Part shown: in pieces, positions 55,031 through 64,000 of the stretch
How positions within the stretch are numbered: position 1 is the stretch's first letter
How the letters are laid out: each line of letters begins with the position of its first letter
NCBI GenBank assembly: GCA_003326205.1
Contig: LWTK01000032.1
Coordinates: 1 to 64,000 of the forward strand
Direction of reading: 5' to 3'
Origin: Nostoc sp. ATCC 43529
Lineage (GTDB): Bacteria > Cyanobacteriota > Cyanobacteriia > Cyanobacteriales > Nostocaceae
DNA length: 64,000 nt
Translations under genes and position numbers: made by a program
The notes under the pieces: generated by a model
Seen by the model: only the letters and a program-made list of their open reading frames with translations
The model's database searches: none
What the model was told of the DNA's origin: nothing

Positions 55031-56686
55031 ATGACTGTAAATCTCAAGTCTTTAGAAAACCCAATTGCTCTGGCGGCCGATTCCAAAACCGCTGCTAATG
55101 CTCAAAAAAACCGCTACATTCCCCAGCATCATCGACGTATCCTTTGTATCTTTCCCAAGTACAGCCGTTCATTTGGCACATTTCATTACGCCTATCCACT
55201 CACGGGTAATGTCCGAGCTTTTATGCCACCCCAAGGTATTTTAATTGTGGCTGCTTACTTACCTCAAGAATGGGAAGTCCGGTTTATTGATGAGAATGTC
55301 AAATTAGCAACTAAGGCTGATTACCAATGGGCTGATGTGGTAATTGTCAGTGGAATGCACATTCAAAAACCACAGATTAATCAAATTAATGAACTTGCCC
55401 ATCGAGCAGGCAAAATTACAGTTATCGGCGGTCCTTCTGTATCTGGTTGCCCAGAATATTATCCAGAATTTGATATTTTACATTTGGGTGAATTAGGAGA
55501 TGCAACCGATCGCCTGATCGAGTATCTAGACCAAAACTCCGAACGTCCCCAAGGGCAAATTCGCTTTGAAACTAAAGAACGTTTGCCTCTGACTGAGTTC
55601 CCCACCCCAGCTTATCATTTATTGAATATCAATGATTATTTCCTAGCAAACGTCCAGTTTTCTAGCGGTTGCCCTTATCGTTGCGAGTTTTGTGATATTC
55701 CAGAACTCTATGGACGCAACCCCCGGATGAAAACCCCAGAGCAAGTTGTCGCAGAGTTAGATGCAATGCGGCAATCAGGCAATTTGGGAGCAGTATATTT
55801 TGTTGATGATAACTTTGTTGGCGATCGCCGCGCTGCCATGAAGTTACTTCCTCACCTCATTGACTGGCAAAAACGCAATGGCTATCCCATCCAGTTTGCC
55901 TGCGAAGCAACCCTCAACCTCGCTCAAAGTCCCAAACTGCTGGAGATGATGCGCGAAGCCTATTTTTGCACCATCTTTTGCGGCATTGAAACACCAGAAC
56001 CAGAAGCCCTCCATGCCATTTCCAAAGATCAAAATCTGAGTATGCCGATTTTAAAAGCGATTCAGGTTTTAAATAGCTATGGCATGGAAGTAGTTTCGGG
56101 GATCATCATCGGCTTAGATACAGATACACCAGAAACAGGCGATCGCATTCTCGAATTTATTCGCGCGTCCCAAATTCCTATGTTGACAATTAACCTACTT
56201 CATGCATTACCCAGAACTCCTTTATGGCGGAGATTAGAAGCAGAAGGGCGACTTGTATTTGATGAAAACCGCGAATCGAATGTAGAGTTTTTAATGCCTT
56301 ACGAGCAAGTTATCGAAATGTGGCGGCGCTGCATCACCATAGCTTATGAGCCAGAATTTTTATATCAGCGGTTCGCTTACAACATGGAACACACCTACCC
56401 AAACCGTATCAAAGTTCCTAACAGCCCAGCTCGCACTTCTGGGGCTAATATTCGCAAAGGTTTAACTTATTTAATCAATATTTTGCTACGGATAGGTATA
56501 TTTAGTAACTACCGACAAACTTTTTGGAAAATGGCCAAACCAGCACTCAAAGCAGGTGATATTGAAAGCCTGATTCATGTTGGACTTGTGGGGCATCATC
56601 TAATTAAATTTGCCCAAGATTGTGCCAAAAATGAAGAATCAGCTTCGTTTTATTCCCAAAAAGTCCTGACTAAGGTTCGTAGCTAG
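55031..56686 (+). CDS. B12-binding radical SAM protein, HpnP-like (hopanoid C-2 methylase candidate)
   Basis: ATG 55031 is preferred over an upstream TTG at 54977. The 551-residue protein has an N-terminal cobalamin-binding-like domain (RILCIFPKYSRSFGTFHYAY, GGPSVSGCPEYYPEFDILH), then a radical SAM core with the cluster motif CPYRCEFCDI, and a C-terminal DUF4070 region. The wording of the first two parts follows HpnP, which methylates hopanoids at C-2 and occurs in Nostoc species. Paralogues with other substrates exist, so the specific activity is not certain. No hopanoid cyclase gene is nearby. Confidence 0.75.
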   Translation: MTVNLKSLENPIALAADSKTAANAQKNRYIPQHHRRILCIFPKYSRSFGTFHYAYPLTGNVRAFMPPQGILIVAAYLPQEWEVRFIDENVKLATKADYQWADVVIVSGMHIQKPQINQINELAHRAGKITVIGGPSVSGCPEYYPEFDILHLGELGDATDRLIEYLDQNSERPQGQIRFETKERLPLTEFPTPAYHLLNINDYFLANVQFSSGCPYRCEFCDIPELYGRNPRMKTPEQVVAELDAMRQSGNLGAVYFVDDNFVGDRRAAMKLLPHLIDWQKRNGYPIQFACEATLNLAQSPKLLEMMREAYFCTIFCGIETPEPEALHAISKDQNLSMPILKAIQVLNSYGMEVVSGIIIGLDTDTPETGDRILEFIRASQIPMLTINLLHALPRTPLWRRLEAEGRLVFDENRESNVEFLMPYEQVIEMWRRCITIAYEPEFLYQRFAYNMEHTYPNRIKVPNSPARTSGANIRKGLTYLINILLRIGIFSNYRQTFWKMAKPALKAGDIESLIHVGLVGHHLIKFAQDCAKNEESASFYSQKVLTKVRS

Positions 56687-56992
56687 TAGGTATTTTAGCC
56701 GAGATACTCTAAGCGTGTGCTTAACCACCGCTTGCATTGTTGATGCATCGCCCTGCATTAGCATCTGGTAAAAAACAATGTAGAGACGTAGCAATGCTAC
56801 GTCTCTACGTCTCTACAACGATTTTGGGTAACTCCTGAATTCTGAATTCCCCTATAGGACATACAGCATTCTTACCCTAATGTATGATTTAATTCACAGA
56901 AAATTCATGTAGAATAATAATCTATATCTATAGACAGATGTGGTAATTAACAGTGTATACGCTTAAAAACCACATCAAATTCAAGTTCATTT
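56687..56992. other. Noncoding gap with palindromic repeat
   Basis: Contains the hairpin at 56780-56808 and AT-rich DNA upstream of the CDP-alcohol phosphatidyltransferase gene. Nothing else recognised. Confidence 0.5.
56780..56808. repeat. 13-bp stem palindromic repeat
   Basis: GTAGAGACGTAGC, loop AAT, GCTACGTCTCTAC. This is the GTAGAGACGTAGCA-type interspersed repeat common in Nostocales. It could also act as a terminator, but the T-run is absent. Confidence 0.7.
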
Positions 56993-57589
56993 ATGACGAC
57001 AAAGACTTGGGATGCTCAACTTGCTTACTGGCTAGTTCGACCTCTAAAAGACAGTTGGGTAAATCCCAATCATCTGACCACAGTCCGACTAGTAACAGGA
57101 CTGGCGGCTGCTGTTGCATTGGCGGTTGGCAATAGTATCTGGGCTAACATTGGCACAATGCTGTTTGCTTTATCCAATTTTTTAGACCACACCGATGGTG
57201 AATTAGCCCGTTTAAGTGGGAAAAGCAGCAAATGGGGACATCAGTACGACCTTTTTAGTGATGCCATTATCCACATTCTCTTATTTATGGGTATTGGGTA
57301 TGGCCTTAGGGAAAGTGAACTTGGTTCGTGGGCGTTGTTGATGGGGATAATATCTGGCGTATCTGTTGCTTGCATTTTTCATTTGCGAAACCAAATGGAA
57401 CAGCGTTTAGGTAAAGACGCCACCCATCAACCGAATTTTGCCGGCTTTGACATTGAAGATGTGCTGTATTTATTTCCCATAGTCACCTTACTCAACGGAC
57501 TACAACCCTTACTAATTGCAGCTAGTATTGGTGCGCCAACGTTTGCTATATGGGTAATTTGGCAATTTTTGGCACTTCCAGAGTCTTAA
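56993..57589 (+). CDS. CDP-alcohol phosphatidyltransferase family protein
   Basis: A 198-residue membrane protein with the complete family motif DxxDGxxARx8GxxxDxxxD (DHTDGELAR ... GHQYDLFSD, ~69-94) and about five hydrophobic helices. The family joins CDP-activated lipid groups to alcohols such as inositol phosphate, glycerol phosphate or other polyols. The acceptor cannot be told from the motif. The conserved GFDIEDVLYL loop near 150 is a feature of a less-studied subgroup. Confidence 0.9.
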   Translation: MTTKTWDAQLAYWLVRPLKDSWVNPNHLTTVRLVTGLAAAVALAVGNSIWANIGTMLFALSNFLDHTDGELARLSGKSSKWGHQYDLFSDAIIHILLFMGIGYGLRESELGSWALLMGIISGVSVACIFHLRNQMEQRLGKDATHQPNFAGFDIEDVLYLFPIVTLLNGLQPLLIAASIGAPTFAIWVIWQFLALPES

Positions 57590-58102
57590 GGAAATTAGGG
57601 AATGGGGAAGAGGACACGGGGACACGGAGACGGGGGGACGCGGGGAAAGATTTATTGCAAATTGTCCCCAGTCCCTGAGATGGGGCATTGATGATTTTAA
57701 GTTTTAATTTACTAATTAACCTGAGTTCGGGATAAGCCCAAACCACTATTTTATCCTTGTCTCAAACTCCTATAGGACTTATGCAAAACGCCTCTCAAAC
57801 TCTTATTCCTCTGTGACGCGCCAGTTGCTTCTCCTGTGGTCGCCGCTGCGCGAACAAGTCTCTTAACCGCAAGGGCGCACTGGCTTCTCTGCGCCTGGAG
57901 TGGTTCGATATTTCAGAACTTGTACTATCGCCTATTTTGGTTTTCGCCAAGTCTTTAGGCATTAGAGTTATTAATTTCACTTGATGTCAGTCAAAAGACA
58001 AATAAAAAACACCGAAAAATTTATTACTTGAGAAAGAAGCTACAAATTATTTAGTAATAGAAAATCAATTTTATTGATTACATTTATAGAAATTCTATAA
58101 AT
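57590..58102. other. Noncoding gap with repeats
   Basis: Begins with a G-rich tract (57597-57645) of the type seen at 51172. At 57774 the string AGGACTTATGCAAAACG resembles the MITE end AGGACTTACGCAA of 60396. A GC-rich block (57815-57900) follows. No gene is supported. The last 100 bp are AT-rich and probably hold the promoter of the next gene. Confidence 0.5.
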
Positions 58103-58108
58103 TTGGAA

Positions 58109-59779
58109 ATGGGAAATTTAATTGAATTTACCTTGTTCGCTCCTCGTAACCAAGGGGCAGTTTTAATTGGGTCATTTTCTGATTGGCAAGAAATCCCAAT
58201 GCAAAAAGGCGAAGATGGTTATTTTCGCACTCAAATACAACTAAAAGACGGGGTTTATCAATATAAATTTCGCATTCAAACCAAAAGTCCCAATTTTGCA
58301 CCTGATGAATGGATAGATATTATTGATCCTAAAGCAACAGATGTTAATGAAACAAAAAAACACGCTATAGTGCGAATCAAAGACGGGCAACGTATTGTTG
58401 ATACTTATGTTTGGCAACATGACGGAACACCTTTGTCTGATAATCGGGAATTAGTCATATATGAAATGCACGTTGCTGATTTTACTGGTCATGAGGTTGA
58501 CCCTGATAAGCGAGGCAAATATTTAGGGGTAATTGCCAAGTTAGATTATCTGTGTGAATTGGGAATCAATGCAATTGAATTAATGCCACTCAACGAATAC
58601 CCAGGTAATTATAGTTGGGGCTATAAAGTCCGCCACTACTTTGCGACAGAATCTAGTTACGGTTCCACAGAAGATTTAAAACGATTAATAGACGAATGTC
58701 ATGCTAGAGGCATTCGTGTTTTTATGGATGCAATTTACAACCATACAGACGAAGAATGCCCATTATTGCTGATTGACCGAAATTACTGGTATTACGAACA
58801 CAAGCATTATCCAGAAGACCCAGATAATTACTGGGGGCCAGAATTTAACTATGATAATTACGACGAAAAATTAAACGTTAAACCAGCATGGAAATACATC
58901 GGTGATGTAGTGCACTTTTGGATTCAAGAATATCATATTGATGGAATTCGCTTTGATGCGGTGCGCCAATTGGCTAACTTTGAATTTTTCAACTGGCTGA
59001 CTAAGCAAGCAAAAAAACATGCCGCATCTAAGCATTTTTATAATATTGCCGAACACATTCCTGATACAAACACTGTAGTCAAACCAGATGGGCCATTAGA
59101 TGGTTGTTGGCATGAAAGTTTTCGCTACTTTGTAGTTCCATATATTTGTGGAAAATCATTTGAATTAGAACAACTCAAGCAGATTTTAGACCCTAGAAAG
59201 CAGGGTTACGCAAGTGCCACCAATGTGATAAATTATTTGGCAACACACGATCGCCAACGTCTATTGCGAGAATTAGGCGATGCAGGCATCTTTGATGCAG
59301 AGGCATTTAAACGAGCAAAGTTAGCAGCAGTCCTGTTAATGACAGCAATGGGTATACCAATGCTGTGGATGGGAGAAGAATTTGGCGAATACCAGCCAAA
59401 AAGCGAAAGTGTGACTCAACCACAAAAGATTACTTGGTCATTATTGACAAGGGATCAAAATCATAATTTATTTAAGTATTATCAAAAACTGATTGCTTTA
59501 CGCCAGCAAAATCTAGCCCTGCAAAGCGATAATATCGAATTTTTCCACGAAGACACAAACAATAAAGTACTGGCTTACAGCCGCTGGGATAAACAGGATT
59601 CTCATGTCGTCGTCGTCGTCAACTTTTCTGCCGCAAATCTAACTAAGTACGAAATTCCGAACTTTCCCACTGCTGAGTATTGGCGAGATTGGTTTGGTAA
59701 TTGTGAAGTGGAAACTCAAGAAGATAATCTTGTCACTGACTTACCAAGCTATACAGCCAAGGTATTTGTTTGGCAGTAG
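58109..59779 (+). CDS. GH13 alpha-amylase family enzyme with N-terminal CBM48
   Basis: Starts at ATG 58109 (an in-frame TTG lies two codons earlier). The 556-residue protein has a CBM48-like domain (~1-105, GSFSDWQEIPM, YQYKFRI) and a (beta/alpha)8 barrel with IELMPLNEYPG, VFMDAIYNH, the nucleophile Asp in GIRFDAVRQ (~285), the acid Glu in NIAEHIP (~314) and the third Asp in ATHDRQ (~376). A C-terminal beta domain follows. CBM48-GH13 enzymes include branching and debranching enzymes and maltooligosyltrehalose hydrolases. The sequence is closest in layout to these but cannot be assigned firmly. Confidence 0.87.
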   Translation: MGNLIEFTLFAPRNQGAVLIGSFSDWQEIPMQKGEDGYFRTQIQLKDGVYQYKFRIQTKSPNFAPDEWIDIIDPKATDVNETKKHAIVRIKDGQRIVDTYVWQHDGTPLSDNRELVIYEMHVADFTGHEVDPDKRGKYLGVIAKLDYLCELGINAIELMPLNEYPGNYSWGYKVRHYFATESSYGSTEDLKRLIDECHARGIRVFMDAIYNHTDEECPLLLIDRNYWYYEHKHYPEDPDNYWGPEFNYDNYDEKLNVKPAWKYIGDVVHFWIQEYHIDGIRFDAVRQLANFEFFNWLTKQAKKHAASKHFYNIAEHIPDTNTVVKPDGPLDGCWHESFRYFVVPYICGKSFELEQLKQILDPRKQGYASATNVINYLATHDRQRLLRELGDAGIFDAEAFKRAKLAAVLLMTAMGIPMLWMGEEFGEYQPKSESVTQPQKITWSLLTRDQNHNLFKYYQKLIALRQQNLALQSDNIEFFHEDTNNKVLAYSRWDKQDSHVVVVVNFSAANLTKYEIPNFPTAEYWRDWFGNCEVETQEDNLVTDLPSYTAKVFVWQ

Positions 59780-59883
59780 TTTAGCTAAACTTTATCGATG
59801 AAGGTAGGAGTTAGGGGGCAGGAGGCAGGAGAAAAACTGACCCCTCACTCCTGCTGTAAGCGGATGTTCAAGGGTCTAATACC

Positions 59884-60023
59884 ACGTGAATTCGACAAGA
59901 CAAACCCACCCAGCCTCCCCTATTAGAGAAGGAGGAGTAATGAAAAATTAGGCTTTTTGCTCCCCTCTCCTTGAAGGAGAGGGGCTGGGGGTGAGGTCAA
60001 AATCCTGTACATCGAATTCACGT
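59884..60023. mobile_element. MITE with 12-bp TIRs and 7-bp target duplication
   Basis: The 140-bp element begins ACGTGAATTCGA (59884) and ends TCGAATTCACGT (60012-60023), a perfect inverted pair. It is flanked on both sides by TAATACC (59877-59883 and 60024-60030). Inside is a CTCCCCTCTCC/GGAGAGGGG hairpin. It has no coding capacity. A diverged relative lies at 36982-37120. Confidence 0.88.
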
Positions 60024-60395
60024 TAATACCAATTCCAGAAAAAAATGAAACAGATGCGTAGGTTGGGTTGTAGCTTGCTCGTATTGTAGGGGTACGAAGT
60101 GAAACCCAACAAATACAACGTTTTTGCTGTTGGGTTACCCTCCGGGAAGTCGCCTTTGGCGTCTACGTTCCTCAAACGCCACTTGCTACCCTACGGGTTC
60201 TCCGAAGGAGTACAAGCCGGGAAACCCGTCCAACGCAGTGGCTCCCCAACTTACATGTGCATCAGATTTTTAGTGGAATGGTATGAGACCCCCACGCCAA
60301 CATGAGAAGATGTGCAAGTTAAATGTGGGACAGCTTACCACTCCCTTAAAACCAGAAGTCGAGTATGTATTCAAAACTTCCCAAATAACCTCTTA

Positions 60396-60539
60396 CAGGA
60401 CTTACGCAAAAGATAACGAAAGTAGCGGTAATACCCTGCGGGTTCGCTCTTAGCGTTCTCGCAGAGTAGCCGCTGTGCGTCTACATGAATTACCGCAACG
60501 CTTGAATAAGGTTTTCAGTCACATATTGCGTAAGTCCTG
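60396..60539. mobile_element. MITE with 14-bp TIRs and 6-bp target duplication
   Basis: CAGGACTTACGCAA at 60396 is mirrored by TTGCGTAAGTCCTG ending at 60539. CTCTTA flanks both ends (60390-60395 and 60540-60545). The 144-bp interior has no gene. The terminal 12 bases AGGACTTACGCA recur at the ends of the ~160-bp inverted repeats at 16437 and 18104. Confidence 0.87.
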
Positions 60540-60558
60540 CTCTTAGTTGAAAGCAAAT

Positions 60559-60588
60559 AAAAGCCCTCTGATGGCGCAGGGGGCTTTT
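60559..60588. terminator. Strong hairpin, terminator-like
   Basis: AAAAGCCCTCTG at 60559 pairs with CAGGGGGCTTTT ending at 60588 (12-bp stem with one G-T pair). Its A/T-flanked GC stem is typical of a bidirectional terminator. No gene ends close to it. Confidence 0.6.
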
Positions 60589-61435
60589 GGCAGATATGGT
60601 TAGCTAAGGGGGCAAAAATAACAGAACTAATGCAAACACTTGGTATGTTGATGTGGATGCAATAAGTTGCTATGTAAATAAATAGTATCAGATGGCTATC
60701 AGATAGGATACTCACATACATCACATGTGCAACATTTAATTACTATTAATCTTAACTTCAGCCAAAACCCTTGAAAAATACCATTCGTTTAGGGTTTCAG
60801 CAAAGCTTAACTCACCTTTAGTTTTTAAGCTATGGGAAGCTTATTTATAGTTTTTTAATCAAAACTTTATCAAATCTTTTTATATTTAATAAGAGTATTT
60901 TACATACCAACTGTTTTGTAATATATTATATTACAAAGTATTCTTGTCAGTGTACAAATATATTTGTTGCAACGTCAACTTTCTTCAAATTTATCCTGGT
61001 AATAAACAATACTTTTCTTCCCAATTTATGTTTAGATTTGAGAAGGCAGGAGGCAGGAGCCAGAACATAGAAGGCTTTTATGGAAACCCATAAATAAATT
61101 TAGGGGATTCAATAGGGACGTACTATTTCTTACGCTGCGCGTCTCTAAATACATATTTTTTCTTTTTTCATAAATAAATTTAGGGGCTTTAAACAACATT
61201 CAAACTCTCTCTCCTTACAGGAGAGAGATTTAGAGAGAGGTTTTCCAGATCCCCTGAAAAGTCAGATTATTTTTTTACTTCATACTCGTTAATTCAATTA
61301 AACTGAATTTTGCACGTGGCATCAAATAGTATTAATATACTATATAAATGAGTCATTTAAAATATCTAAAAACAATTTCTGGCGAAAACCCAAATGTTAT
61401 TACTCTTGTTCAAACTTAAATAGGATTGAAAGCAG
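60589..61435. other. Noncoding region before GT39-like gene
   Basis: AT-rich DNA without a gene. A CATAAATAAATTTAGGGG string occurs twice (about 61089 and 61170), and a TCTCTCTCCTTACAGGAGAGAGA hairpin-like sequence at ~61205 resembles the core of the 59884 MITE family. The upstream block 60040-60300 (before the 60396 MITE) is likewise GC-rich repeat DNA, not a gene. Confidence 0.5.
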
Positions 61436-63025
61436 ATGAAAAAGCAATTATCACAAAACTGGTTTAGTTCTCAATTTTTGCTCCGCTTTTTAATTATCAT
61501 TATATTAGTAATAGGTGTCTTTTTCCGCTTCGTCAATCTTGACAAAAAGATTTATTGGAGCGATGAAGTTGTATCATCATTACGTATATCTGGGTATACA
61601 CAATCAGAAATTGAAAATAATTTACGTAATGGAAATTTAATCAGCACAGAAGAATTAAATAAATACCAGTATCCTAATCCTGAAAAAACTACGATTGATG
61701 TCATGAAAGGCATAGTCTTAGAAGACTCACATATTTTGCCACTACACGTCTTGCTGACTAGGTTTTGGGTGAAGTGCTTTGGTAATTCTATAGCAGTGAC
61801 GAGAAGTTTTTCAGCGTTTATTAGTTTGTTAACCTTTCCTTGTATTTATTGGTTATGTAAAGAATTATTTAGGTCTTCGCTAACAGGGTGGATAGCGATG
61901 GCGTTGGTAGCCGTTTCACCTGCTCATGTCATATATGCACAAGAAGCACGAGCTTATAGTTTATGGATAGTAGCTATCTTAATATCGAGCGCAGCACTGC
62001 TGCGAGCGATGCGCCTGAAAACAAAGGTTAGTTGGTGTATTTATACAGCAACATTATCACTAGGATTTTATAGTCATATATTTTTTAGTTTTATTGCTAT
62101 TGCACAGGCAATATACGTAGCTATAATTGAACGTTTTAAATTAAATAAAACCTCGATTTATTACCTGCTTGCATCGTTGGTAGGGTTTATGACTTTTGTA
62201 CCTTGGATTTGGATTATTGTGACTAATACTCACTCAGATGCAGTGTATTGGGCAAATGTAAAACAAAGCTTATTTGATTCAGCTACAAGATGGGCTGGAA
62301 TTATTAGTCGCGGGTTTCTTGATTTGGGCGTTAGCCCTAGTGACTCCAAGGAATTTAAATTTGCCTTGATTCCTTTTATTGGAATTATTTTAACTTTAAT
62401 AAGTTATTCAATTTATGTTGTTTGTCGAAGAACTCCTAAAAGAGTATGGTTATTTATTATAACGTTAATTGGTTCTGTGGGGCTTCCCCTATTAACCTTA
62501 GATTTTGTGTTTCAAAAGCGATACGGTACTAGTCGATATACACTTCCCTGCATTTTAGGCATACAGTTAACTGTTGCTTATTTATTAGCCAATAAAATCA
62601 GGTTTAACTATACTAAAATTTTCCAAAAAAAGCTTTGGTCAGTTGTAAGTTTGTTGCTAATCATCAGTGGTATCATATCTTGCGGAATCAGTTCTCAATC
62701 TCAGATTTGGTGGAACAAATTTCCTGAAAAATATGAACAATATCCAAAAATAGCGAACATAATTTCTCAATATGAAAAAGCACTTTTAATTAGCGATGCC
62801 AAAATAGTTCCAGAAATACAAATACTTGGTCACCTACTTGTTCCAAAGGTGCAACTTCAAATTGTTGCTTCAAATAAATTACCAGAAATTCCTAGTGATT
62901 TTACTAACATCTTTTTGTTCCAGCCTTCTGATTCCTTAAAAGCTGGAATTGAGAAAATTTATAACTTAAAGTTACAGCAGATAAACACATTACTCTGGAA
63001 AATCATTAAATCTAGGGAAACCTAA
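61436..63025 (+). CDS. GT39/ArnT-like membrane glycosyltransferase
   Basis: A 529-residue protein with about ten or more transmembrane helices. The first periplasmic loop carries YWSDEVVSS (acidic pair typical of GT-C enzymes, ~37-45) and later AVSPAHVIYAQEARAYSLW (~165), a hallmark of the PMT/ArnT superfamily. Such enzymes move sugars from polyprenyl-phosphate donors to lipids or proteins in the periplasm. Donor and acceptor are unknown. It appears to be a single-gene unit. Confidence 0.85.
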   Translation: MKKQLSQNWFSSQFLLRFLIIIILVIGVFFRFVNLDKKIYWSDEVVSSLRISGYTQSEIENNLRNGNLISTEELNKYQYPNPEKTTIDVMKGIVLEDSHILPLHVLLTRFWVKCFGNSIAVTRSFSAFISLLTFPCIYWLCKELFRSSLTGWIAMALVAVSPAHVIYAQEARAYSLWIVAILISSAALLRAMRLKTKVSWCIYTATLSLGFYSHIFFSFIAIAQAIYVAIIERFKLNKTSIYYLLASLVGFMTFVPWIWIIVTNTHSDAVYWANVKQSLFDSATRWAGIISRGFLDLGVSPSDSKEFKFALIPFIGIILTLISYSIYVVCRRTPKRVWLFIITLIGSVGLPLLTLDFVFQKRYGTSRYTLPCILGIQLTVAYLLANKIRFNYTKIFQKKLWSVVSLLLIISGIISCGISSQSQIWWNKFPEKYEQYPKIANIISQYEKALLISDAKIVPEIQILGHLLVPKVQLQIVASNKLPEIPSDFTNIFLFQPSDSLKAGIEKIYNLKLQQINTLLWKIIKSRET

Positions 63026-63368
63026 TACCATTTTGGATTTTATGAAAATTTGAGTGATTCTTCAGAGGATGTTTGAAACGTCTTATTGTCAGTAGCAAAA
63101 CACTTTTCAAACAACCTCTCAAAGTGATTTTCCCGCCTTGTGTCTATATACAATTTCATCGAAACAGCGCTGAGTAAAAAGTAAAATTCAATTTTAAGGT
63201 GAGGCGACATTACCACAGGTATCTGAACTTTTCAAGAAGTATTGAGGATATGAGCCGTCGAACTCACATTAAAAATTAATATCAATTAGCTCACAATTAG
63301 GAAAATTAGAGCAAAAATATACTTGAATCAATCCATGATTTAAGTATATATTTCTATTGTTGCGGCTT
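63026..63368. other. Noncoding gap with hairpin before the last gene
   Basis: At 63255 the string GTCGAACTCACATTAA resembles a degenerate end of the 59884 MITE family. ATACTTGAATCA (63319) and TGATTTAAGTAT (63336-63347) form a 12-bp hairpin with one mismatch, 21 bp before the next start codon. That position suits an operator or a terminator for the preceding gene. Confidence 0.45.
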
Positions 63369-64000
63369 ATGTCATCGCCCCTTGAGCGCCCGCTAAAAAT
63401 TGAAATCAGACTTCCATCTTCCCATCCTCACTTACTAGAAGGGCTGGAGATATGGCTACGCTTGGGTTTAATATCCGATTCCCAAGTCAGGCAGCTATGC
63501 CGAGAATTTCTCACCTGTACGGTGGTGTTGCAACCTCAGACTCAAGTCAAAACTAAAGTAAAATTTGCAACTTCAGATCCTGTGGAACAGTTGCCTGTAG
63601 CCGCTTTACAAGCTAGTAGCCGCAGACAACCGCCAGAAACTCCAGCTCAACCCAACTTTATCAGCACAATGTTGCAGTCACTAGGGGCAGAATTGAGTGT
63701 CCGTTGGCTGCTTTTTCTAGGAGTATTTTTAGTAGTGGTGTCCTCTGGGGTACTGGCTGCTAGTCAATGGGATAAATTTCCTGCTTCTGGACAGTATGGA
63801 GTTTTATTTGCTTATACTTTGAGTTTTTGGGGATTAAGCTTTTGGGCGACTAGGCAAAACAATTTGAGATTGACAACTCAGACATTATTGATTGTCACTC
63901 TTTTATTAGTGCCAGTGAACTTTTGGGCTATGGATAGCTTCGGGTTATGGCAAAATCCTTTGAATTGGATTGTAGTTGCGATCGCCTGCCCTACCCTCAC
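63369..64000 (+). CDS. DUF2157-type membrane protein (5' part only)
   Basis: The frame opens at ATG 63369 and leaves the window after 210 codons. The first ~110 residues are soluble (LLEGLEIWLRLGLISDSQVRQL), followed by helices LLFLGVFLVVVSSGVLA, YGVLFAYTLSFWGLSFW and LLIVTLLLVPVNFWAM. The soluble start followed by repeated helices matches the DUF2157 group of large cyanobacterial membrane proteins. Function is unknown. Confidence 0.75.
   Translation, partial: MSSPLERPLKIEIRLPSSHPHLLEGLEIWLRLGLISDSQVRQLCREFLTCTVVLQPQTQVKTKVKFATSDPVEQLPVAALQASSRRQPPETPAQPNFISTMLQSLGAELSVRWLLFLGVFLVVVSSGVLAASQWDKFPASGQYGVLFAYTLSFWGLSFWATRQNNLRLTTQTLLIVTLLLVPVNFWAMDSFGLWQNPLNWIVVAIACPTL

Noticed and set aside
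57795..57980. 61-codon minus-strand frame in the gap before the GH13 gene
   Set aside because: Made of GC-rich repeat sequence (CGCCGCTGCGCG and flanks) with an Arg-rich, non-protein-like translation.
60099..60305. Plus-strand 68-codon frame
   Set aside because: The DNA is a GC-rich intergenic repeat with internal palindromes (CCTCCGGGAAGTCGCC, CTACGGGTTCTCCG); the frame has no domain or ribosome-binding site.

Overview
The window reads as genomic DNA of a filamentous, Nostocales-type cyanobacterium. The basis is the frequent GCGATCGC (HIP1) octamers, a Rubisco activase with a Rubisco-small-subunit-like tail, a CrtO-type carotenoid ketolase, a CyRepA1-type replication protein, many intergenic palindromes and MITEs, and a large lipid/polyketide gene cluster. 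I saw no tRNA, rRNA or CRISPR array.

Bases 1-30555 form an accessory biosynthetic region in two divergent halves. The minus-strand half (16197 down to the left edge) holds a discrete acyltransferase, a seven-repeat propeller protein, a SRPBCC protein, a three-gene ABC exporter, a PfaD-type trans enoyl reductase and a giant PKS cut by the window edge. That PKS starts with an unusual loading module (methyltransferase, GNAT decarboxylase, ACP) and continues KS-AT-DH-KR-ACP-KS. Its DH has lost the catalytic His. The plus-strand half (18527-30555) encodes a fatty acyl-AMP ligase, an ACP, a CylC-like di-metal halogenase candidate, a KS-AT-cMT-ACP-TE synthase, a lipocalin-like protein, and a single-chain fusion of an ABC1/UbiB atypical kinase with a class III PLP aminotransferase. 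I infer that the cluster makes a halogenated lipid or polyketide that may be alpha-methylated and beta-aminated. Between the halves lies the decayed C-terminal half of a PKS AT domain, cut exactly by one of two ~160-bp inverted repeats. This looks like a scar of cluster rearrangement.

Bases 30788-36867 carry an orphan antitoxin, a Uma2 protein with a truncated tandem copy, Rubisco activase, a RelE/ParE-type toxin-antitoxin pair, a DUF2993 protein and CrtO. Bases 37584-47240 carry a solute-binding lipoprotein paired with a membrane diguanylate cyclase, a pentapeptide-repeat membrane protein, two TPR proteins and a broken Rpn/DUF4351 nuclease gene. Bases 47955-54800 carry a plasmid-type CyRepA1 replication protein with an in-frame intergenic-repeat insertion, a GAF-GGDEF protein, a small membrane protein and a peptide-export-type ABC transporter. 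Bases 55031-64000 carry an HpnP-like radical SAM protein, a CDP-alcohol phosphatidyltransferase, a GH13 amylase-family enzyme, a GT39-like membrane glycosyltransferase and the start of a DUF2157 membrane protein.

The noncoding DNA is rich in repeats. Two short elements have clear terminal inverted repeats and apparent target-site duplications (59884-60023 and 60396-60539). A diverged relative of the first lies at 36982-37120. A 131-bp dispersed repeat occurs at 40735 and 44668.
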